From Rubrobacter sp. (GTDB lineage Bacteria; Actinomycetota; Rubrobacteria; Rubrobacterales; Rubrobacteraceae), in NCBI GenBank assembly GCA_019247245.1, contig JAFAPF010000295.1, positions 1 through 20,016 on the forward strand: a stretch of DNA of 20,016 nt, in the 5' to 3' direction. The notes below the pieces were generated by a model. The model was not told where the DNA came from. It ran no database searches and saw only the letters and a list, made by a program, of their open reading frames with translations. Made by a program: the position numbers and the translations under genes. Shown one piece after another: positions 15,131 through 20,016 of this stretch. The stretch's first letter is position 1. Every line of letters begins with the position of its first letter.

Positions 15131-16048
15131 TCAGCTTTCCAAATCGCGGTGGCGAACGAAGAGGTCGATCTCGGGACCTTCTATATTACTCTCCTTGAGA
15201 TGGCGGGCGACTTCTTCGACGATCGTCACGGAACGGTGCCGACCACCGGTACAACCTATGCCCAAGGTAAAGTACGTCTTTCCCTCGGCCACGTAGCGGG
15301 GGATGAGGAAGCCGAGAAGGTCGCGAAGGCGAGCGAGGAACTCTTTTGTATCATTCTGGCTGAGTACAGCGTCGCGGACGGGGACGTCGTGGCCGGTTAG
15401 AGGTCTGAGCTCGAGGTCGTAGTAAGGGTTCGGGAGAAATCGCACATCGAGAAGCATATCCACATCCAGCGGAGTTCCATGCTTGAAGCCGAAGGAGATC
15501 AAGCTGACTGAAAGTCGCCGAGTGCTAGCGCCAACTAGCCGAGCGAAGCGCTTCCTGGCCTCGACCGCCGAAAGTCCCGAGGTGTCTACGATTATGTCGG
15601 CACTCTGCCGCAGGCTAGCAAGGAACCGCCGCTCAGTTCGGATACCGGCCAGAATGTTTCCGTCGGTGGCTGCCGGGTGTGGTCTGCGACTCTCCTTGTA
15701 ACGTCTGACGAGCGTCCTGTCGTCGGCCTCTATAAAGATTATCTGAGGCTCCCAATTGCTCTCGCCCCGTACGAAATCCAAACCCTTCTCTATCTCCTCA
15801 CCGAAGTATTGCCGTCCCCGGATGTCCACGACGACGACCATACCTGCGGTATCTTCCTCTTCCGTGGAGACGAGAGCGAGGACATCCGGAATCATACTCG
15901 GGGGCAGGTTATCTATGCAGTAGTAGCCAGCGTCCTCGAACGCCTTTAAGGCGCTGGTCTTCCCGGCTCCGGAGAGCCCGGTGACGAGCACTATTCTGCG
16001 CTTACTCGAAACGTCGGTTTGCCGCGTGAGCGGAGCTCCTTCACTCAC
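15131..16048 (-). CDS. rapZ: RapZ / YvcJ family nucleotide-binding protein
   Basis: RapZ proteins bind nucleotides and, in E. coli, act as RNA-binding adaptors that steer RNase E to GlmZ to tune glucosamine-6-phosphate supply. The actinobacterial role is less clear. The 305 residues have Walker A GLSGAGKT (24-31), then EDAGYYCIDNLPP. The C-terminal family domain includes FGFKHGTP, DVRFLPNPYYDLELRP, LTGHDVPVRDAV and IGCTGGRHRSV. The frame opens 30 codons earlier, but GTG 16048 has GAGGAG 6 nt upstream and gives the normal N-terminus. It lies 104 nt after uvrC; a hairpin in the gap may lower read-through. Upstream of yvcK and whiA, as usual. Confidence 0.95.
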   Translation of the reverse strand: MSEGAPLTRQTDVSSKRRIVLVTGLSGAGKTSALKAFEDAGYYCIDNLPPSMIPDVLALVSTEEEDTAGMVVVVDIRGRQYFGEEIEKGLDFVRGESNWEPQIIFIEADDRTLVRRYKESRRPHPAATDGNILAGIRTERRFLASLRQSADIIVDTSGLSAVEARKRFARLVGASTRRLSVSLISFGFKHGTPLDVDMLLDVRFLPNPYYDLELRPLTGHDVPVRDAVLSQNDTKEFLARLRDLLGFLIPRYVAEGKTYFTLGIGCTGGRHRSVTIVEEVARHLKESNIEGPEIDLFVRHRDLES

Positions 16049-16094
16049 ATAAAACTCCTCGTTTCTCCTTCTATATACAAGAAAGACATCCTTA

Positions 16095-16118
16095 CCGAGC
16101 CTAGCACTGGAGGCTCGG
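16095..16118 (-). terminator. Hairpin between uvrC and rapZ
   Basis: CCGAGCCT and AGGCTCGG form a perfect 8-bp stem with an 8-nt loop. On the minus strand it is followed by TAAGGATGTCTTTCTTG, only moderately T-rich. It may be a weak terminator or attenuator that separates uvrC from rapZ expression. Confidence 0.45.
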
Positions 16119-16152
16119 CTCCACAATGGACAAACCAAAACTCAAAAGGGAC

Positions 16153-17994
16153 TTAACGATGCAGCCGTGCGTGTACCTCCCGTGCGACCTTGCCTGGCAG
16201 CCCCGGCACGGCTTCGAGCTCCTCCAGGGAGGCTGTAAGGAAGGCTTGCGGGGTTCCGAAGTGTTCGAGGAGCTTCTTTTTCCGGGCGGGACCGACGCCG
16301 GGCAGCTCGTCGAGGACGGAGCGGGTCATCTCCGAGCCGCGGAGCTTACGGTGGTAGGTCAGGGCAAAGCGATGCGCTTCATCCCGGACGCGCTGGAGGA
16401 GGTGTAGCTCCGGGGAGCCGCGCCGCAGGATCACCGGCTCGGGGCGACCCGGCTGGAAGATCTCTTCCTCTCTTTTGGCGAGCGCACGTACCGGAATATC
16501 CGGAAGCTCCGTGCCGACCTCAAGCTGCTCCGTAACCATGACCGCCGCGGCGAGCTGGCCTTTGCCGCCATCGATCAAGATTAGATCCGGGGGCTGGGCG
16601 AACTTCTCGTCCCCGCTTTTGAGCCGTTCGAGGCGCCTGCGCACAACCTCGGCCATGCTCGCGAAGTCGTCGGCACCCTCGACGGTTTTGATCTTAAACT
16701 TGCGGTACTCGTCCTTGAGCGGCCGACCGGCCTGAAACACGATCATCGAAGCGACCGAGTTCGTGCCCCTCGTGTTCGAGATGTCGTAGCACTCTATCCG
16801 CAAGGGAAGCCTTGGCAGCGCTAGCTCCTCACGCAAAGCGTCTAAGGTCGAAGCTACCCTATTGCGTCGCGTCTCTTCGAGCACCTTCTCATGCCCGAGG
16901 CCGAGCCTGGCGTTCTTCCCGGCCATCTCCAAGATACGCCGCTTGTTGCCCCGTTGTGGCCGGCGCACCTCCACGCGTGAACCCCTGAGCTTCGAGAGGT
17001 ATGCACCGAAGGGGGCCAGAGTCTCCTCGGGTTCATCGGTCTCTACGAGCACCTCGCGAGGGACAGCATTGCCGTACCCATAGTACTGGGGAATAAACTG
17101 GAGCGCAACCGTCCCAGCGGAAGCTTCAGCGTAGTTGCCCAGTAAGAACGAGTCGCGGTTGACGATGTGACCCTCCCGGACCGTGAAGACCTGGACGCAG
17201 GCCGATTCTCCCTCAGCATAAGAGCCGAACGCGTCGAAGGAGTCTTCGGAAGAGATGGTTGCCTGCTGCCGGTCGCGAACGTGGGTGAGTGCTGCAAGCT
17301 CGTCTCGCAGCTTCGCCGCCTTCTCGAAGTCCATCTCCCTTGCAGCCTCACGCATTGCTGCTTCGCGTTCACGGATTAGATAGCCCACCCGTCCTTCGAG
17401 GAACGCGATGACGTCAGCGATGATCTTGTCGTACTCCTCCTTGGAGATCGCTTCGATGCACGGCGCAGCAGATCGGCCGATATGGTAATTCAAGCACGGA
17501 ACTCCGCTTCTGCGACCCGGCTGTGGCCCACGACATTTCCTGAACGGGAACGTCTTGTTCAAGACATCTATCGTCGAATGCACCGAGCTCGCGCTCGGGA
17601 AAGGTCCGAAGTAACGATGGCGCGGATCGTGTGAGCTGCGCGTGGCGAAGACTCGCGGGTACTTGTCTTCGACTGTCACCACGATGTACGGGTAGCTCTT
17701 ATCATCCTTCAGAGAGGCATTAAACCGCGGTCGGTGACGCTTTATCAGGTTCGATTCGAGGACGAGAGCCTCGGTTTCGCTCTTCGTGGCGATGAAGTCT
17801 ATACGCTGGACCCTCTCGCTAAGCTCCACTATCTTCGGGCGACCGTCGCCGGACTTCGTAAAGTAGCTGGCGACGCGCGCGCGGATATTCTTCGCCTTGC
17901 CGACGTAGATCACGTTATCTTGGGCGTCTTTGAAGATGTAGACGCCCGGGGAAGTCGGAAGATACGAGCGATCTGGATAACCGTTCTGAGACAT
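16153..17994 (-). CDS. uvrC: UvrABC excinuclease subunit C
   Basis: Makes both cuts around DNA lesions in bacterial nucleotide excision repair. The 613 residues show a GIY-YIG nuclease domain (about 11-95; [19 protein letters not shown]) and a Cys region (150-180). A UVR motif follows (about 205-240; [21 protein letters not shown]). The RNase H-like nuclease (about 395-550) has D404 in CYDIS, DGGKGQL (D475) and DEAHRFA. Twin helix-hairpin-helix motifs lie at 556-613 ([13 protein letters not shown]). The Cys region shows C154, C167 and C179, but the fourth expected Cys (GRCxxPC) is S175. ATG 17994 is chosen because the N-terminus fits; no Shine-Dalgarno, but TATACT lies 7 nt upstream. Confidence 0.97.
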   Translation of the reverse strand: MSQNGYPDRSYLPTSPGVYIFKDAQDNVIYVGKAKNIRARVASYFTKSGDGRPKIVELSERVQRIDFIATKSETEALVLESNLIKRHRPRFNASLKDDKSYPYIVVTVEDKYPRVFATRSSHDPRHRYFGPFPSASSVHSTIDVLNKTFPFRKCRGPQPGRRSGVPCLNYHIGRSAAPCIEAISKEEYDKIIADVIAFLEGRVGYLIREREAAMREAAREMDFEKAAKLRDELAALTHVRDRQQATISSEDSFDAFGSYAEGESACVQVFTVREGHIVNRDSFLLGNYAEASAGTVALQFIPQYYGYGNAVPREVLVETDEPEETLAPFGAYLSKLRGSRVEVRRPQRGNKRRILEMAGKNARLGLGHEKVLEETRRNRVASTLDALREELALPRLPLRIECYDISNTRGTNSVASMIVFQAGRPLKDEYRKFKIKTVEGADDFASMAEVVRRRLERLKSGDEKFAQPPDLILIDGGKGQLAAAVMVTEQLEVGTELPDIPVRALAKREEEIFQPGRPEPVILRRGSPELHLLQRVRDEAHRFALTYHRKLRGSEMTRSVLDELPGVGPARKKKLLEHFGTPQAFLTASLEELEAVPGLPGKVAREVHARLHR

Positions 17995-18043
17995 CCGGAA
18001 GAGTATACCGTGCTGGATCGCCACTAAAGGGGTTCTCGATATG

Positions 18044-18869
18044 CTAGAGGAACCGTTCGATGAACCGGTTGAACTCCTCCGGGTACTCACGGGTCGGCAT
18101 ATGTCCGCAATCGGGAAGCACGCGTAGCTCCGAGCCAGCGATGCGCTCATGCGCCCTGTGCGCCCAAGCAACAGGGACGAGGCCGTCATTTTCGCCGTGG
18201 ATGATTAGCACGGGCACTTTGATCTCGTGAAGCCAAGCAGCAAAGCTGGTGTGCAGGCCGTTCCATCCCACCTCGTTTTTCTGAAAGGAGCTAAAGGTGC
18301 GGCCTGCCTCGGGTTTGTTGACCATCTGGTATATTTCCTCAACCATCTCCTCGGTGACCACCCGCCGGTAGTGGACGAGGTTGTACAGGCTCCACCGGAC
18401 CATGCGGCGGCTCCTACGCAGAAGCGCGTACATCAGGGTGTCGCCGAGCGGTGCATGGACCAGCAGGTATCCAAGTCGTCCCCAGGGAACTTCGTCTCCC
18501 AAGCCGTACCTGTCCACCAGCACTAACCCGACCCGTTGCGGCGAGCAGAACGTAAAACCTAGCGCCGCCCCACCACCCAGCGAGATGCCAACTAGGCTGA
18601 CACGCTCCAGTTGCAGCGTATCCATCAAGCTCCCCAGGAAGCCGACGTAGAACTCCATGGTGTGCTCAACGTCCGGTTTGTCGCTCTCACCGTATCCCGG
18701 CCAGTCTGGTGCGAACACCCGATAATTAAAGGACGAGCGGTTCGATGACGTACTCGTAGGAGAAGCGGGCCGAGTCAATGGCACCACCGTGGAGCAGGAG
18801 CACCGGCGTACCACTTGCACCGGTGGTGAGGCAGCAGACGCGCAAGCCCTCCACCTCGAGCCAGGCCAC
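18044..18869 (-). pseudogene. Alpha/beta hydrolase with a frameshift near the N-terminus
   Basis: The first 47 codons from GTG 18869 (AAGG 7 nt upstream) encode a hydrolase N-terminus with the oxyanion motif LLLHGGAIDS. They stop at TAA 18728-18726. The rest of the fold continues in another frame from about 18735: FAPDWPGYGESDKP, nucleophile elbow VGISLGGG (GxSxG), acid in [11 protein letters not shown] and catalytic His in [11 protein letters not shown], ending at 18044. All catalytic residues survive, so one indel near the CCTTTAA stretch is the only defect. It could be a young pseudogene, a sequencing error or programmed slippage. Substrate unknown. It ends 49 nt before uvrC. Confidence 0.78.
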
Positions 18870-19021
18870 CTTGGGACCTTGATCAGCTTCTGAGGTTACG
18901 GTTCATCCTTTCTAGCTTAGACCTCAAGCTTCAGCTGGGTCTCGAACTGTGTTTCTCACTGAGGGGTCCCACCCATCAAGGCAAGTAGCTGTTGGTTTCT
19001 CGACCTTCAGCTATCGAATTT

Positions 19022-19690
19022 CTACTGATCGATTTTTCGATGGAGGGCGCCAGGTGGAAGCATGGCGTTCCCGCCAGCCCGGGCGTACCCTATGCCGCCG
19101 ACGAAGCCGCCAATGGTGGCCGCCGCCATGCAAAATACGGCGCCCAAAAGCAGAAGCAGATCGAACTCAAGAATAAGGGCAACAGCGCCGGAGAAGACGG
19201 AGAGGATTACAGCCAAGAGCACGATCCACTGGCGGCGTTTGAGAGCCTGTCCGGTCGCGAAGAGCGCGTATAAAAGGAGGCCGGCGGAGGGAACGAGCGA
19301 TGCGAGGAGAAGGGGTATATCTTCGAATAGGGAGAAAACGAGCAGGTAGCTGTTCAGCCCGACGGCGGCCCCAATCCCGGCGCCGGCGCGTGCGCCTAGG
19401 CGGCCTTCGACCCGATAGGTGCGAGCCCCAAGCACAGCGCCCAAAGCCATGCCGGGTACGATTAGGATGAGCCCAAGAAGGGCCAGCCGGAGTTGTATCT
19501 CGGAGAAGATCTCACCGTTACCGACATAGCGGAACGGCAGCGGCAGGAGGAACGCCGCCGCCAGAAAGGCCAGCATGCCCATGTTCACCCACGTGACGCA
19601 CCCGAACGCGCGCTGAGATTCGGGCCTTATCGCCCCTCGGTTCTGATCCTCTAGGGGATGCTCGCGACGCTGGGGGCGCCTACGGGGCAC
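19022..19690 (-). CDS. Polytopic membrane protein, unknown function
   Basis: A 222-residue protein with a charged, basic N-terminus (PRRRPQRREHPLEDQNRG) and five or six hydrophobic helices (about 36-56, 66-88, 100-130, 128-146, 151-172, 176-202). Gly- and Ala-rich turns such as GARAGAGIGAAVG and GGFVGGIGYA connect them. No family motif is recognised. The GTG at 19690 overlaps the end of the preceding phosphatase-like gene by 11 nt, so translation is likely coupled. An internal start near 19582 (MGMLAFL) is also possible. A function connected to the phosphatase-like protein is inferred from the overlap only. Confidence 0.65.
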   Translation of the reverse strand: MPRRRPQRREHPLEDQNRGAIRPESQRAFGCVTWVNMGMLAFLAAAFLLPLPFRYVGNGEIFSEIQLRLALLGLILIVPGMALGAVLGARTYRVEGRLGARAGAGIGAAVGLNSYLLVFSLFEDIPLLLASLVPSAGLLLYALFATGQALKRRQWIVLLAVILSVFSGAVALILEFDLLLLLGAVFCMAAATIGGFVGGIGYARAGGNAMLPPGALHRKIDQ

Positions 19691-20016
19691 AGTGCTGTAC
19701 GGTCTCGATCAAGCCTTTCGCTCCGGGATCCGTTGTCGCGATGCCGCCGAAATGTGCAAGCAAGGTTGGGGCAATGTTAGTGATCCTGCGTGGCGTTGCA
19801 AGGCTGCTGGCGAGCATGAAAACGTTGGAGTCACTGACGTGCAACGAGCCGTGATCGCTCCGGTAGTGGAAGGTGCCCGAGACCTCGCCGAAAGTGTAGC
19901 CTGGAGTAGCCGAGAGCACCACGTTCCCACAACGGGGCGACCACAGACATCCCCACAAACGCTCGAGAGCATCCGGGTACTCGCCGTGCCGGATCTTGTC
20001 TTCGATGATCTCGAGA
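19680..20016 (-). CDS. Alkaline-phosphatase-superfamily enzyme, C-terminal part
   Basis: Only the last 112 residues are in the window. The stretch VVLSATPGYTF, then SDHGSLHVSDS with a likely metal-ligand His, then TPRRITNIAPTLLAHFG, is typical of the C-terminus of type I phosphodiesterase/nucleotide pyrophosphatase-like enzymes. These are metal-dependent hydrolases of phosphate esters. The open frame runs past the right edge, so size, signal peptide and the nucleophile Ser/Thr cannot be seen. The end overlaps the membrane-protein gene. Confidence 0.7.
   Translation of the reverse strand, partial: LEIIEDKIRHGEYPDALERLWGCLWSPRCGNVVLSATPGYTFGEVSGTFHYRSDHGSLHVSDSNVFMLASSLATPRRITNIAPTLLAHFGGIATTDPGAKGLIETVQHCAP

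Noticed and set aside
1..20016. CRISPR array, rRNA, complete insertion sequence, phage or toxin-antitoxin genes
   Set aside because: I looked for regular direct repeats, transposase motifs, rRNA-like sequence and paired small genes and saw none that hold.

Overview
This 20 kb window is from a bacterial chromosome of moderate-to-high G+C. The block uvrC - rapZ - yvcK - whiA - gap - pgk - tpiA - secG, all on the minus strand, is the classic actinobacterial arrangement. Together with a short-form adenosylhomocysteinase and an XPB-Bax1 helicase-nuclease pair, it suggests a deep-branching Actinomycetota (Rubrobacter-like). The lineage is an inference, not a database result.

Layout. (1) 1-1923, minus: a GH3 beta-N-acetylhexosaminidase-like lipoprotein followed closely by a MsmK/UgpC-type sugar ABC ATPase, which runs off the left edge. 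(2) 1996-4610, plus: an XPB-like superfamily 2 helicase overlapping by 1 nt a DUF790/Bax1 nuclease. Next comes a small membrane-anchored coiled-coil protein on minus. (3) 4896-5606: a low-G+C, gene-poor gap with a MITE-like inverted-repeat element and a probable decayed mini-gene behind a perfect Shine-Dalgarno. (4) 5607-8060, minus: glycerophosphodiester phosphodiesterase, S-adenosylhomocysteine hydrolase, and a 90-residue DnaJ-type zinc-finger protein that overlaps the hydrolase by 1 nt. (5) 8164-8248, plus: tRNA-Leu(GAG) with a clear promoter. (6) 8410-11689, minus: the gap-pgk-tpiA-secG operon (lower glycolysis plus a translocase subunit). Its 475-nt upstream gap holds two related palindromes exactly 50 bp apart and a perfect 25-bp inverted repeat. 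(7) 12165-18007, minus: uvrC, rapZ, a broken glutathionyl-hydroquinone reductase gene, yvcK and whiA. (8) 18044-20016, minus: a frameshifted alpha/beta hydrolase, a polytopic membrane protein, and the C-terminal end of an alkaline-phosphatase-superfamily enzyme.

Themes. Two DNA-repair systems occur within 16 kb: UvrC (bacterial nucleotide excision repair) and XPB-Bax1 (archaeal type). The whiA region looks translationally coupled, with a probable CTG start. Several genes lack a Shine-Dalgarno but have a -10-like hexamer 6-8 nt before the start codon, which suggests leaderless transcripts. Two genes on the minus strand are visibly inactivated. No complete insertion sequence, CRISPR array, rRNA or phage module was seen, and I found no convincing wholly new multi-gene system. 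The best leads are the XPB-Bax1 pair, the unexplained palindromes before gap, the ahcY-coupled zinc-finger protein, and the substitutions in UvrC and the NagZ-like lipoprotein.
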